From positions 421,838 through 485,837 of the forward strand of contig RCTD01000035.1 of NCBI GenBank assembly GCA_014898415.1: a stretch of DNA of 64,000 bases, written 5' to 3'. Positions within the stretch are counted from its first letter, which is position 1. Each line of letters opens with the position of its first letter. Position numbers and translations under genes: made by a program. Below, one piece after another: positions 32,922-46,554 of this stretch. This DNA comes from Stromatinia cepivora. Lineage: Eukaryota; Ascomycota; Leotiomycetes; Helotiales; Sclerotiniaceae. The notes under the pieces were generated by a model that was given only the letters and a program-made list of their open reading frames with translations, made no database searches and was not told the origin of the DNA.

Positions 32922-33460
32922 AGGAACTGGAAATACTTCCCCTATATACTTTTTATGGTTTTTTGTAAAAATGAAGATCAAATTGATCTTATTGGAAGAA
33001 TAAATAAATCCAAGATGAACTTTATATTTTTTCAATTAATGATTTCCAAAATTAATATATTTATAAAGAATATTATATTTTTTTATTTTTTAAAATTTGA
33101 ATCAAAATTATTAGTTTTAAATTAAATTTTTATATATTTGAAAATGAATATATTCTTTATAAATATGATTTTCGTAATATAACAATAAAATAAATGATTT
33201 GAAAAAAAAATTCAAAAAATGATTAATTATCCATTATATAAATTGTAATTATAATTCAAAATAATAATAATTTTACCTTTGCTGCATTTGGAATATATAA
33301 TTTTTCTATATATATTGTTCTTCAAATATTAAAAGTTTGGGTTTTTAATTTTTATTTAATAAATATATATATATGATATTCTTTTTATATAAATTTAGGA
33401 TTCTTTTAGAAAGGATTCAGAAGTCTATATAGCAAGTATTTTAAGGTCCCTTAGGGGATC
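32913..33460. mobile_element. 548-bp AT-rich inverted-repeat element inserted in a MYND-family gene
   Basis: The left end (GATCCCTAAAGGAACT, from 32913) pairs with the reverse complement of the right end (GATCCCCTAAGGGACC, from 33460). The match runs on through AAATACTT and TATATA for about 37 positions with one gap. The inside is more than 80% AT and has no ORF. It is flanked on the left by the VARQDK core of a MYND-family gene and on the right by an open frame resembling that family's C-terminal tail, so it marks an insertion. No target duplication is obvious. Confidence 0.7.
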
Positions 33461-33462
33461 TT

Positions 33463-33666
33463 TCACCTGCCATATGTGAACTAAGGCAATATATCTACGA
33501 GGATTTTCCAAAGATATCAGACCGAAAGAAGCGCCGCGAGAAGTTTACGGAAGATTTAATGTGTCAAGCCAAGTTCGACGAGTACTTCGAGAGACTGAAG
33601 GCAGAGAGGGTTGCTGCTGGAAAATCTTCGTGGGCTACAGCAATTTCTCCTTACTATCAAGTTTAG
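33463..33666 (+). pseudogene. Detached C-terminal tail of the MYND-family gene
   Basis: Right of the element, composition returns to normal. A frame of about 68 codons (ICELRQYIYEDFPKI, REKFTEDLMCQAKFDEYFERL) runs to a TAG at 33664-33666. It is charged and helical. Its pattern of Thr-x-Glu/Asp followed by F-x2-[FY]F resembles the tail of the 27.8-kb paralogue (YFTKEMFEDTFFNRY). It has no start codon of its own, so I read it as the severed end of the 32241 gene. Confidence 0.5.
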
Positions 33667-34416
33667 CCCCATCAAAGTCAATACAATACGTATGAAGGTT
33701 GGAGTGAGAGGTGGTTGTTTGGAATGAGGTCCTGGCTTTGGTGATGGTTGGTGCTAGAGAAAATTCAAGAGTGTTTGCTGCTCTGCAGCAATGAATCACA
33801 TGGCTATGGCTATGGCTATGCTGAGGTTAATATGGCGGAAAAGATCCTTGGTGGCATGCAATTTCTTGGTAGGAAAAGCTTTTTTATGCGTAGGTCTAAG
33901 AAAAAAGCAGTTCCTTTGGATGCTTTGAACCGCCTGGAAATTGGAACTTTAAAATGAAGGACGAAACTACAACGACTGACACATGCTTTTGATCAAAAAT
34001 TCGCAAATTTATAGCATTGATTTGCGCTTAAAAGACCACAACAATGTACTCGTTTATGCACCTTCTTTGACTAAGATCGTTACAGAAAAGAAAATCTAGG
34101 AAATCCCTCAAAATGCTCTCCATTTCCATCGACGTGCGTTTCATATCTCTCCACCATGATCCAGACAATCAGTAATGATTTCTTACCCCGTCCATTCTCT
34201 ACCACTCCTCAACATCTAAACATCAAATGGATGGATAGCAGTAGACCATGATAGATCTCAATGACACCCTGCTTGCACTAAATTAGAAAAGATACTTCTA
34301 GTTTTCTGATCTCGCAGTCATTATAACTTGATGAAACTTTACTAGATGTCTTGAATCTCGTATAAACCCCTGACAAATAGTTATATAATCTACGAAATAT
34401 CTACAGATTTAAGCTC
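33667..34416. other. Left flank of the retrotransposon block
   Basis: Normal-composition sequence with a short CTATGG microsatellite at about 33802-33822. A 69-codon frame at 33748 has no recognisable content. AGCTC at 34412-34416 is the left copy of the target duplication of the copia element. Confidence 0.5.
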
Positions 34417-34628
34417 TGTCGGGACAACTGTACACGGGGAAGTGAGGTTCATCAACGAACGTATAGAACTCTTTGTTAATACGTTTTAATTTATCTAAAG
34501 AGTTAGAATCTATGGAAGGTAAAGATCTATATAATGATGCATACCGAGGTATTAGTATGAGTACTAATGTTCATATAATCCTTACTATTTTTATTATTCT
34601 TATTATATATATGATTTATATTCTGATA
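34417..34628 (-). repeat. LTR of the copia element (left copy, 3' LTR in coding sense)
   Basis: Begins TGTCGGGACAACTG and ends CTGATA, where the other copy has CCGACA. It is colinear over 212 bp with 52,175-52,386. Inner positions show many C-to-T changes relative to the right copy, for example a (CTTACCATC)n run that here reads as AT-rich. Confidence 0.9.
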
Positions 34629-35335
34629 CTAGCAACTTCTCTTAAAGTCGAAGTATTGTATACTTCAGGAATATATATGTTCGATAAATGAATACTCTTT
34701 TCAATCCTAATTTTCGTTTTGTTTCTTTATTCGAATCAATTTATATATAAAATGATTATATATCTAATAGTTGAATATATATTTATAATAGCTTTTATTT
34801 TGTATTTGTTTTTCGATTTTTATATTTATATTATTTTCTTTTTATTATATTCTGATCTCTTTATTCATTTTATAACCTTGATCTTAATTATATTATTTTT
34901 TATAAAATCTTTGAAAATCTGATATGGTTTTGCTTTTGTTATTATATTAATAAAGTTAGATTCTTTATCAATCCATTTGATTTTTATTATCTTCTTTTAT
35001 TTATACGATTATTATAAAATCATTAAATCAATCATCAATCTTTTCTTTTATATTGAATCTAATTTTGTAAGGTAATTGTAAAGCGATTTCGAATCTGTAT
35101 ATATGATTAATAGTACTTTCTGCTTTGGTAATATACCTTTGATAATATTCTTGAATATTGTACTAACATCGAATTCCAAGATTATATTGTAAAGTTCCGA
35201 TATTAATACATTTTTAATGATTCTTTTGTATTTGATAGATAATTAATAAATTAAATTTGCTTTATTGTTCTTATTCATTAATACAATAATATATCCGATT
35301 TATAATAATAAATCTTAATTGTTAATGAATAATAT

Positions 35336-35627
35336 TGTGAAAAAGGTAGATCGAGATACGTGCGTCCCGATAGCACGCTATAAGGGGAAATGGGAATTGG
35401 AATTGATCAAATTACATTGTAGAAGCTTCAAATAATAAAACTAATAGATTTAGATAATGATTTGGATTGTATATAAATGGGGTACAAAAAGACTAATGAA
35501 AAAACGATTAATTTCTTTTAAGGAAAGGGAAACAGAATTCTTTTTTATATCTAATTACAAAAAGTTATATGATTATATAATTACGAATTAACTATATATT
35601 AAATTTTGATATCCCAATTTTTTTATA
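35336..35627 (-). repeat. LTR of the gypsy element (left copy)
   Basis: Starts TGTGAAAAAGGTAGATCG. It keeps GC phrases such as CGTGCGTCCCGATAGCACGC that are lost in the right copy, and otherwise runs colinear with 46263-46554. Confidence 0.9.
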
Positions 35628-38462
35628 CTCTTTCTTTTCCCAAAATAAATGTTCTATTTGGCTTTAGAATAATTACAAAAGATAAAAATCAAAAAGATCA
35701 AAAGACAATTAAATTAAAGAAAGTCAATTAAAATATCAATAAATTAGAACGGTAAGTAATTTTTAAGATCGTTTTAAAAAAACAATATATTTTAGGTTTT
35801 TATTAATCCAAATTTGCTTTTATCGTTTTTTTATTAAATTCGATAGAAATTTCAAATTCCTAAAAAGCATTTTCATTATTCTTTCCATCTCTAATTTTTC
35901 TTAAACATTTAATTGGATACTTTACAATGGATTTTGTATTTATAATCGGACTTTTTAATGATTCCTAAATACAATTTGAATAACGAATAGGGATTTTTGG
36001 CATTACAAATTCTTATTTAGTATTGAAGGGATAATCCTTTCTTTTATTATTAGATTTTATAGAAGGCTTCTTTATTGAAGAGTGATTCATTTATTCTTCA
36101 TTTGATTTACAATCTGTATTAAAGATTGAAGTAATACCTTATATTCCAAAAAATCCAATTAGGGATAGATTGGATGGTATTGTAGGTTGGTTTTGAATTG
36201 ATTTTCGTTTTGCGATTTCTTTTCCTTTTCTAATAGGTTTCTTTGATATAAATTAAAATTTCCTAATAAGGGATTCTTTATTAATTAGATTTATAATTTT
36301 TTAATTATTAATATTTTCTTTATTAGGGAATTCATTATCTTCGAGATCTTTATTGCGAAGAGCTTTTTGTTTTTGTAAAAATATATTATAATTTACAAAT
36401 AATAATCGATCTCTTTATTGCTTTTCTTTATTTTGGAATATTTCAAATTGAATGGTTAGATTCGTTATTGCAAAATTATGTTATTGTTTATATTAAAATT
36501 CGAATTTATTATTATTAATTTTAAACAATTTATTTGTTATTCCTTTTACAATATTAGAATCCTAAAATAAATATTTTAAAAAGATTATAGAAAAATAATT
36601 TTATAAAACAAAATTGATATTAAGAAAAAAGGGTTGGAGAATATAAAAACTTTCTTTATTAAATTTGTTTAATTCAAAAAAAACAATTTAATTTTGAAAA
36701 GATTTTTAAAGGTTTTTGTAAAAACTATTATCCTTTATATTCTTTTTATTCGAAATTATAATTAAATAAAAGATCGATACCAAAATCGATTTATAGGATT
36801 CAGGAAAGTCAATATATTTCAAAATAGTATTTAATCGAATTATAATTGTTTGGGATTCAAATTTAACTAGAATCCTTTAATAGAATTGATTCTTTTGTTT
36901 AGCTTTCTGAAAAGCTTCCCTTCTTATTGTTTAATTAAGATTATATTATAATTAATAAATGAAAGAGTACTTTTTTAAAAATTTCTGAATTAAATTATTA
37001 TTATTATTTAGTTTATAAAAAACAAAGATTTGATGTTTTTTATAAAAGTTTTTAATCGATTTTTTTGGTTTAAAAAGATCGATCACAATAATCACTTTTT
37101 TTGAAATTTCATTTTGTTTATCCTTGAAAGTTAAATAGAAAAGATTAAAGAAAGAATAATAAAGATTAAATTTTTTATTATAATTAAGAAAATATAATAT
37201 AAATAAAAATATTGATATAAAACAGAACTCTTTATTCTCCCGAATATAAATAACGATACATTATAAAACAGAATTGTATTTTAAAAAAAGTTGAATAATC
37301 GAAAAGTAATAATTCGGGAATAAATCTCCTTTAAAGATTTTATAAAAATACTATTTATAAATAATAAGAATATCTTTATAAACATTTTGTAAATCAAATT
37401 TATCTTTTTATTTAAAAATATATTGAAATAAAAGGATATACAGGATAAATTGATTTTTAAAGGATTCTTTATTTAATGATCTTAATAAAAGAAAATTATC
37501 TTTAAAAATTTCACTAAAATCAAGGGAATAGAAACTCTTTATTGAACTGAATCAATTAAGACCAAAGATTTACTTTGATTATTCTAAAACTAAGGATTAA
37601 TATAAATAAAATCAAAAATAGAATATCCCTATCAATTTTATTTTATTAATATACTTTCGATTCCTAATAATAATAATCAATCTATTTTATAATTCCTTAA
37701 CCGAAATATACTTCGATTTTAAATCAAAGAATTTTGTTAGAATATATAAATGATATATATATAAAGTATTTATAATGATTTATTCCTTTAACAATATAAT
37801 AATTTTCTATTTTATTTGATTAATAATATATCTATTATTCATTAAAAAATATTATTCTTTTTCAAATTGATAATCTAAATCACAAAAACAATTTTTCAAT
37901 TTTTATAAAGAATTTAAGATTATCTTAAAATTATCGGAAATTGAATCATTATTATTTAAAACAAACTTAGTATTATAATCAACTATATAATAACGAAATA
38001 CAAATCTATTCAGAATAGATAAATGAAAAGGGGCTTTTTTTGAAAGATCAAAATAATAATCTTTCTTTTTTTATTTATTGATATTTATGATTGTAGATTT
38101 CGAAATTGATATAATTATTTAGAAATAAAGAAATCAATATATATAAAGAATATCTGATATAATAATTACTTTTAATTGTTTTTTAATATTAGATTCTTTT
38201 TTATTATTATTATTATTAAAGGATATCAGAATAATTTCTATAGTAATCATTTTGTGAATAGGTTTATTCTTTTGTTGAATTTCGGAGGGGTTTTTGTTTT
38301 TATAATATTCTTTTAAAAATCCGAAATTATCGAGAATAAATTTATAGATTCTAAGGACAGGATTTTATATAAAATTGTAAAGAAAAAGTATTTAATTTTT
38401 TTATTTTTTATATCAGTTTTTATAATAAATTTATATATAATATAGAAATCTATAGGATTATA

Positions 38463-39182
38463 TTTTTTGATTTTCTTATTTTTCTTTTATATAAGATGTT
38501 CGGTTATATATCTGTTCAAAAATTTTATAAGGATTTAAGGGTTAAAATAAAAAATGTAATAGATTATATTTGTTTTTGTTGAAATACTATTTAAATTTAT
38601 ATTTTCTGATTAGAAATAGATAAAAGCTTTTCCTTAAACAATTATCCAAATTCTTTTGAGATTTTTAAGATCTTCTTTGATTTTATTATAATATTATTCG
38701 ATAAATTGAATTGTATTATTGTTTTTAACAAAATAATCGGTTTTGAAAAGATTAGTTGTTTTATAAAGCTTTTAATCTTTGATCCGATTTTTTATTTTAT
38801 TTACAAAATCTTTAATGAAATTAGTAATACTTATAAAATAATTAAATTATTGTTCAAAAGTATTATATTTTTCTTTAATTTTAAGAGTTTTAATAAATAT
38901 GAATATTTCGATTTCGTTATTGAAAGAATGATTTTTGTATTGAATAAAAAAAGGGATATTATTATCAATAAAATGGAAAGTTATAATTTGATTAAATTTT
39001 TCTTTAAATATTATATTAAAACTTGAATAAAAGCTTTTATAAATAATAAAATGAATACAAATAAAAAATTGATAATTTTAAATCAAATTTTTAAAGAAAA
39101 CAGATTTAAAAAGAAAATATTGAACTATTCAAATATTATTCAGGAATTATTTATAAATTATTCAAGAACAAGATTAATAATA
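38463..39182 (+). other. Unexplained plus-strand open frame inside the gypsy element
   Basis: In one plus-strand frame only a few stops interrupt about 240 codons. The reading looks protein-like (YKMFGYISVQKFYKDLRV, KIIGFEKISCFIKLLIFDP, NKKRDIIINKMESYN), opposite in direction to gypsy protease and RT. I do not recognise the family. It could be a further nested element, an antisense accessory ORF, or chance openness in AT-rich DNA. Confidence 0.3.
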
Positions 39183-42100
39183 TAATAAGTTTTTTTTTAA
39201 AAAAAATTCAAATATTTTTCTTTTTTTAAGGATTATAAGATTTTCTTTATCAAGTTTTTTAATTAATAATTAGAAGTTTATAATAATAATTCTTTTTCGG
39301 TTTATTATATTTGCTTTTTTTCTTTTAGTTTTATATCGTTTTATAATTGAATAAAGAATAATCCTTAATTATTTATCATCTTTTATTTAGAAAACTATAA
39401 ATACCTAAAAATTCGATTCTTTTGGTTTATTTATTTATATAAATCTTTAGAATTATTATCTACAAAGAGATCTAAATATAAAATATATTTCTTAAGATAA
39501 ATATCTATATAGATTCTATCAAACAAAATATTATTCATTTCTTTAAGAATATATATAAAAAAATCCTTCAATTTCTTTATTATTTTATAAAATTTATATT
39601 ATTTAAAAACAAATTTTATATTACAAGATATATCGATTTTTGATTAAAAATTGTAATATAGGATTATATCTTCAATTCGAATATTTTTATTTAATATTTT
39701 GTAATCGAAATTATATCAAAATTTATTATCTTCTTTATAATATTATTTGCAAAAGATTATTTCTTTAATATTTTTATTTAATATTTTTAATTATTGTACT
39801 TTAATAATCAATAAATCTTTCTAGATTTGTATATTTTCCTAATCAAAAATCCTTCAAATTGTATACATAATTTCAAAAAATAATATAGTTTTCTATTTAT
39901 AAATTAATTCAAATAATATTTTGTTTATTGATTTATAAATTAAAATATAATTAACAAATAATATTATTTCCAATTATTCAAATTATTTATACCCTCTTTA
40001 TAACAAACAGGAAAATGCTTTTACAATAAAATAATAACCTTTTTCCATTATTTTATTGATTTATAAATAATAAATTAATATTTTGATTTTATTGATTCTA
40101 TATTTTTTGTAATAAATAAATACAATACTTTTATTCTCAAACCCTCCATCCACAATAACTTTTCTAAAAAGATTATAACAATAAACTATTTTATAAAGGA
40201 ACTTAACAATTATTTCCAAAATAATATTTTGCAAGGTTTTAATTTCCATTTAATTATTTAGATTTTCTTATAAAACAACGAAATATTTGAATTTATAATT
40301 ATCAAATATTTTTGTAATATCTATATCAATTTTATATTAAATATTTAAAGTTCAAATAATAATCATTAATTCATTTATTTATTTGAATAATCTGAATTAA
40401 TAAATAAAGCAAAAAGTTATTCAATTTTTTATATTCTTATATATTCTATTCTATTAATAATAATTACACATTTTAATATATAATGATTCTAGATTTTTAT
40501 AATCTAATTCTTTATATACTCGAATCATAATTTTTACTTTTTCGATTAAATTATTGTCTACTATTATATAAATAAGAAATAATCTATTTCCCTAGATTTT
40601 GAATAAACAATAATCCTTTATATAGAAATTGAAAACTTTCTTTTTGAAAACTTATCAATTCTTTATTAATATATTTTTAAATCTTTATAATATAATAATA
40701 TATTGAATAATCATTTATATCCTTTCATTTCCATTTTTTAAAATTTAAAATAATCTTAAAATTTTGGAGTTATTTATATTCATTATCAAATTTATTTATA
40801 ACAAATTCAAATCTATAATAATTGAATTATCAATATTTTCTTTATATTCCTTATCAATATTATTTAAAACAATTCGCAATTATTATAACAAAGTATTTGT
40901 AACAATATTTTTGTTTTTAGAAATATATTTGATATCAAAATCAAAAAGTTTAATCCAAACAATCTATTTTGTAATTAAAGTATTAAATAGATCTATAACT
41001 ATTCTATTTAATTGAATTACAAATATATTTATATCAATTTTTAGAAAGAAATGAATATTATAAAAATCTCTTTTGCATTTTTACAAAATTTTAAATATTT
41101 CCTTGTATTCTTTTTTAATAGTATTATAATTCTATTTAATATAATTCTATATACTATTTTTATATCTAATAATAATATAAAATTTATTATTATACATTTG
41201 ATTTAGAACAGTTTTTTATTCTACCAAATTAATATCGATAATAAATATAATAATTCCAATTTTAAATGAATAAATTAATAGAAAAAAGATTAGGATTGAA
41301 ATTAATTTATTTTTCAACAAAATTATTATAGTATTATAATTAATGATTCAAATAAATTCTATATTTTTCTTTAATAATATATAAAAAAGCTTTATAATAA
41401 TAATAAAATTCTTTACCTAAAATTGATAAAAGATATATACTCCAAAGAACATTTTAATTTTATAATTGTTTGAACAAAATGATTATTCAAATATCTTAAT
41501 GATTTTAGTAATATCGGGATTTCTTTTTTCAGAATTGATATAATAATTTACGATTCGGATTTTATTATAATACTATTTAAATTTGATATCGATAATATAT
41601 CCTATATATTTAATATATTTTATTATAGCATCCAGATTTTTCAGGTATTTAATAACGAACTTCTTCAATCTAGATTCAATTTTAACTTTATTATATCGAA
41701 TTTTGGGATCCTTAATTCTAATATCATTCAAATAAAGTATAATAATATTAAATATAATATTCTATAATATCCTTGATATAATCCTTATAAATTGAATAAT
41801 CAAATTAATAACTCTTTGTAATAAAATAATGAATTTTATCAAATTAAAAGGAATTATAATAATAATAATATTTTTATTCTTTTTATTTAAAAGTATTTGA
41901 TTATATTTAAAGAAAAAATCAATTAAGGATATTAATAAATATCTAATTATTTATTTAACAAATTCCTTTAAATTTGGAAGTATATTTGTATCTCGTAGAA
42001 TTATAATATTTGCTTTTATCATTATAATAACAATACAATATTTGTTAACTTTGCTTTTCTTAATTAAATATCAAAGATTTCGATATAATTTTTCTTTTTT

Positions 42101-45100
42101 CTTTAATATACTTTATTTGATATAATCTTTTATTATTTCAATAACTATTAATAAAAAGACTTTAAGAAATACAAAATCAAAAGTTTATCAAACTTTATAT
42201 AATATTATCTTGATAATCTGTAATAGGGTAATTGAAGATTTGATATTGTCGATTTCAGTTTAATCAAAAATTAATATTGTTTTTCGATTCTATAATAATA
42301 CAAAAAGAAATTCCTTTTTATATTCCTAAAGTATATCTCCGATATTTAATAATACTAAACATTTTTATATTAATCGAAAATCTTTAGATTTGATATCAAA
42401 ATATAGTATTAAATATTTCGAAAAGAAATCTGATAATTGATATTTAGAGTGTTTTGTATATTCCAATTCTAATCAATTAAAGTTACCTTCTGGAATCTCT
42501 TTATCGATATACTTTGTTTTATCCAAAGGTTTTATTTTGTTCTTTTTTTTTTTATATATATTATTAATCAAAATAAGAATTTCGGATTTAATATCGATTA
42601 ATCTTTCTTAAGTATCATTTTTTACCTTAAATTCTTCCAAATCGAAATAAATATTATTAATAACAAAATATTCCTAAAATCCTTTTAGTTCCGAATCCTC
42701 AATATTATCAAATATATTTTCGATATCAAAATCAAAACTAATTCGAATAATATTTATATTGAATTCTACAGAATTTAAAATCATCTTAAAATTTGGGATA
42801 TCAATTAAAAGTTCTGGGAAATGATTTTTAATGAATTCTTCAAATTTCTTTTTATTCTTAATGGTATCTAGGATTTTTGGAAGATTATTGATATAATCCT
42901 TAGGATTTGTATCGTTTATTTTTTTTCTGGTTTTTTAAAATCAATTTTTATAATATCTATTTTATATTTTGATTTAATTATTTAGTAATTGATTTTATTA
43001 ATATTATTATTATTAGTAATTTATATAATCTATTCATTTTCTTTATATTCAAAATCAATCTTTCTTGCAAATAAATATAGTATCTTTAATAATAATAAAT
43101 CTTTAATATTATTCAAAACAAAGATATCGATAACATTTTTAACTCCTTCAAAATTGATTTCCATATCTTCAATCAATCTATATAAAATAATAATATTTCT
43201 ATTAAAAATAATTATTATCACCTTATATTCATATATTATAAATCCCAATTCTTTTATAATTTCCAGACTCATTATATTGATTATTGATTCCGAATCAATA
43301 ATATTATTAATCTTGATATTCTTATTTATAAAGATTATAATGATAATAAATATATTATATATTTCTTTTGATTAATAATTAAAAGAAATATTTAAATAAT
43401 TAATAATTATTAAAATTATTATAGTTTTTTCAACAAAGATTTCTGAATTTTTGAAAAGCTCTTTTCGTTCTTCGATATCTACAATTGATACTTTTTTGAA
43501 AATTTGTTTAAGAAGATTTGATATATATATAAAAACAATCTCAATTATTATCAGGATTTCGATTCTACAAATTTGTTCCAAGATTTTTGTTAAGAATTCT
43601 ATGGTATAAATAATAATTAATACTTACTTCTTTATTCTTGAAAATTTAATATAAGAATTAAATGTTTTATTTTTTCGTATTATATTATTTTCATCGAATT
43701 CAAAAAAACTCTCCCCTCCCTGAAATTCTTTTACTTTATCTTCTTCGCTTTTATTAATATCTATAATTTCATCTTTATTAAAGAATTCTTTCTTTAATCT
43801 TTCTTTTTCAATTTGATTTATTATTTTAAATAATATTTTTCAAGAAATACTTAACGATTTTTAAAATTTATCAATTCTATTTCATTTTATCAATTTAGAC
43901 TTTTTAAATAATCAGTTTTATAATCTTAAAACTTCTTTAGATTAAATAATTACATTGATATTGATAATTTCTTTTTTTCAATAATTAATATTATTTACAA
44001 ATATATCTTTTACAATTTCAATATTAGAAACTCCAAGATTCAGCGAGTTATCCTCAATATTGGATTTCTTCAATCGTTTTTTTTATTAATCAAACCCATA
44101 AGTTTTTGTATATATTTCAATTTAATAATTCTTTAAAGAATCCTTTTATTTAAAGATTAAAAAAAAATTAGGATATCCTTTAAGATTAAATATAAAGATT
44201 CTATATTCATTATAATAATATAATCTAATATTAATATCATTAATTTTTTTAGAATAATTTTGTTTTATAATATAATCATCATTATAAAAAAATCTTTTAA
44301 AACAATAATAACAAAGATAATCTTTCTTATAAACTCTATTTATATCAAAAAGAATTCCCTTTTATTTATTTTGAATAAAATAGTTATTATATTTCGTATT
44401 ATTTTTTCAATAAATAATTTGATATTATAATAATGAAAAGGATAATTTCAAATCCTTTATACCTTTGATTTTTACTTTTAAATAATTTATATTAAGTTTA
44501 TCTAAAAGATCAATAATTTCATTTATAATATCCTTTATCTTTTATTTTTAAAAATAAAGTTTTATATTAGTATTGAAAACAAATAAGGTTTTTATATATT
44601 TATATACAATCTAGAAAATAATAATCTAATGAAATTTAGGTTTTTTATAAATTCGAATAATAAAATCCTTAGAAAAATATTATTTGTAAGCTTTATTTAT
44701 TATTCTCTTGAAATTCATAAAAACAAAATTATCGAAATCAATTTTAAATTATTTAATAATCTTTTTTCTCATTTGAATATATAAATTATACAGGAATATT
44801 TTTCCAATTTCGAATTCAATAATTATATAATTGTTAATAAATTGAATAACCGAAAATACGAATTTAATAATATAATCTTTTATTATTGTTAGATTTGTAT
44901 TATAATCTTCTTTATTCTTATTATATTAATTATTAATAAATTGATTAAGAAAATCTCGAGTATCTATTATTTATTAAATATTATAATTATAAAAATATTA
45001 AAGTAATATTGATTTCAATCTTTCTTTTTAATTGTATTTAATAGAATTATATTCTGATATAAATTTGATTTGAATAGTAATAATATAATTGTAGTATCAA

Positions 45101-46262
45101 AGAAATCGAATTTGTATTTCTTTATCGGATATATCATAATCAATTTGTAAGGTATCCCAAATTGTAAGGAAGTTAAATATATCGATCCTGTTGAAAATAA
45201 GGGTAGCGATATTTCTAATGTATAATATAATAAAGAATATATATATATAATTTTTAGTACAAATAACAAATAGAATTTTTGATGAGTTTTGTTATTATTG
45301 ATTTATTTTTTTTTCTTTTTTGGTTTTCTTTGTTTTTTCTTTTTTTTTAATAGGATTTTTGTTATTATTAATAAAGAGTTCTTCGATAGATTCAAAAGAA
45401 TTGATAATTGGAATAATAATATTATTTTTTGATTTTTGAAAAGTATCTTATAGAAGATTCAATTTTGTAAACAGATTAAAGTTATTTATTATATTATTAT
45501 AATTTGATTGAAAAGTATTCAATTTATTAAAATCTGATTCAATATTTAATTCTCGATAATTTTCAATATTTATAATTTTCTTTTGATAAATTTTCAAAAG
45601 AAAAAAAAAGGTATATATAATCCTTCCCAAGGTTTTCCTTTTTTCAAAAAAATATATGAATCTCAAATCCTTTAGCTAAAAGTTTTTTAAAATATATTTT
45701 AAATTTTTGATTATTAATATCAAGAATAGTAATTTAGTATATTATATTTAATTCTTTTTATTACTCTAATATATATTTAGATATTCAAATAATTCTAAAG
45801 ATATATAAAGTATTCAAGGTCCTTTAATATAATTGATTATATTCAATCAAGATTATCCTCGGGATTGAAGTTTTCTTATTTATAAAGATAAATGATTTAT
45901 TTATAAATAAAGATTTTATTATATTTGGAATTTTAATACACTCTTGATATTATTAGTTATATCCCCGAATAGGATTTTCATCGATATATTCCTTTCAAAA
46001 TGAAGAATAGAATAATAGTTCTATTGAAAAATGATTCGTCTTCGATATAATAGATGAATACAAATAAAGGAATTTCGATAATCAAAACTTTCTCATTCAG
46101 AGTTTGACAATCCTATATTTTTGAAAGGATTATCCTTTCAAGATTAATTCTATTCTTCTATTTATAAACTACTAATTCTATTTCCTTTTCAATCATGATT
46201 TCTTTATAGATATATTTGTATAATATAAACTATATAATTCGAATCCCTATATAAATCACTAT

Positions 46263-46554
46263 TATGAAAAAAGTAGATCGAGATATATATATCTCGATAA
46301 TATATTGCAAAAGGAAATAGGAATTGGAATTGATCAGATTATATTGTAAAGGCTTCAAATAATAAAACTAATAGGTTTAGATAATGATTTGGATTATACA
46401 TAAATGAGGTACAAAAAGATTAATAGAAAAACGATTAATTTCTTTTAAGGAGAGGGGAGCAAAGCCCTCTTTTATATTTAACTACAAAGAATCATATGAT
46501 CATATGATTACGAACTAGTTATGTGTTAGGCCTTGATATCCCAACTTTCTCATA
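46263..46554 (-). repeat. LTR of the gypsy element (right copy)
   Basis: Starts TATGAAAAAAGTAGATCG and ends CCCAACTTTCTCATA. It differs from the left copy mostly by transitions in both directions, showing that each LTR decayed independently after insertion. Confidence 0.9.

Larger units (their letters stand above)
35336..46554 (-). mobile_element. RIP-degraded Ty3/gypsy LTR retrotransposon nested in the copia element
   Basis: 292-bp LTRs at 35336-35627 and 46263-46554 bound an 11,219-bp unit; ATAT flanks both ends, which is weak evidence of a target duplication in such AT-rich DNA. On the minus strand I read a retroviral-type protease (INIMSLEIIKELGF, YLFARKIDFEYKE, 43,030-43,300). To its left is a reverse transcriptase: LIDFFFKYNQ near 41,900, then QRVINLIIQF, and YLNDIRIK at 41,711-41,740 where active enzymes have Y-x-D-D. 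Protease before RT, and RT style L-P-Q-G-x-T-N, are typical of Ty3/gypsy. Gag would be at 43.6-46.2 kb. The D-to-N change in the active site and dense stops show it is dead. It sits inside the copia pol region, so it inserted later. Confidence 0.88.

Noticed and set aside
34473..34922. Hydrophobic Ile/Phe/Tyr-rich ORFs that look like membrane proteins
   Set aside because: They lie in RIP-mutated LTR and copia RNase H sequence, where AT-rich codons give hydrophobic residues by composition.
42989..43375. 128-codon plus-strand ORF in the AT-rich block
   Set aside because: Its reverse strand carries the gypsy protease; the plus frame is a low-complexity Ile/Leu shadow.
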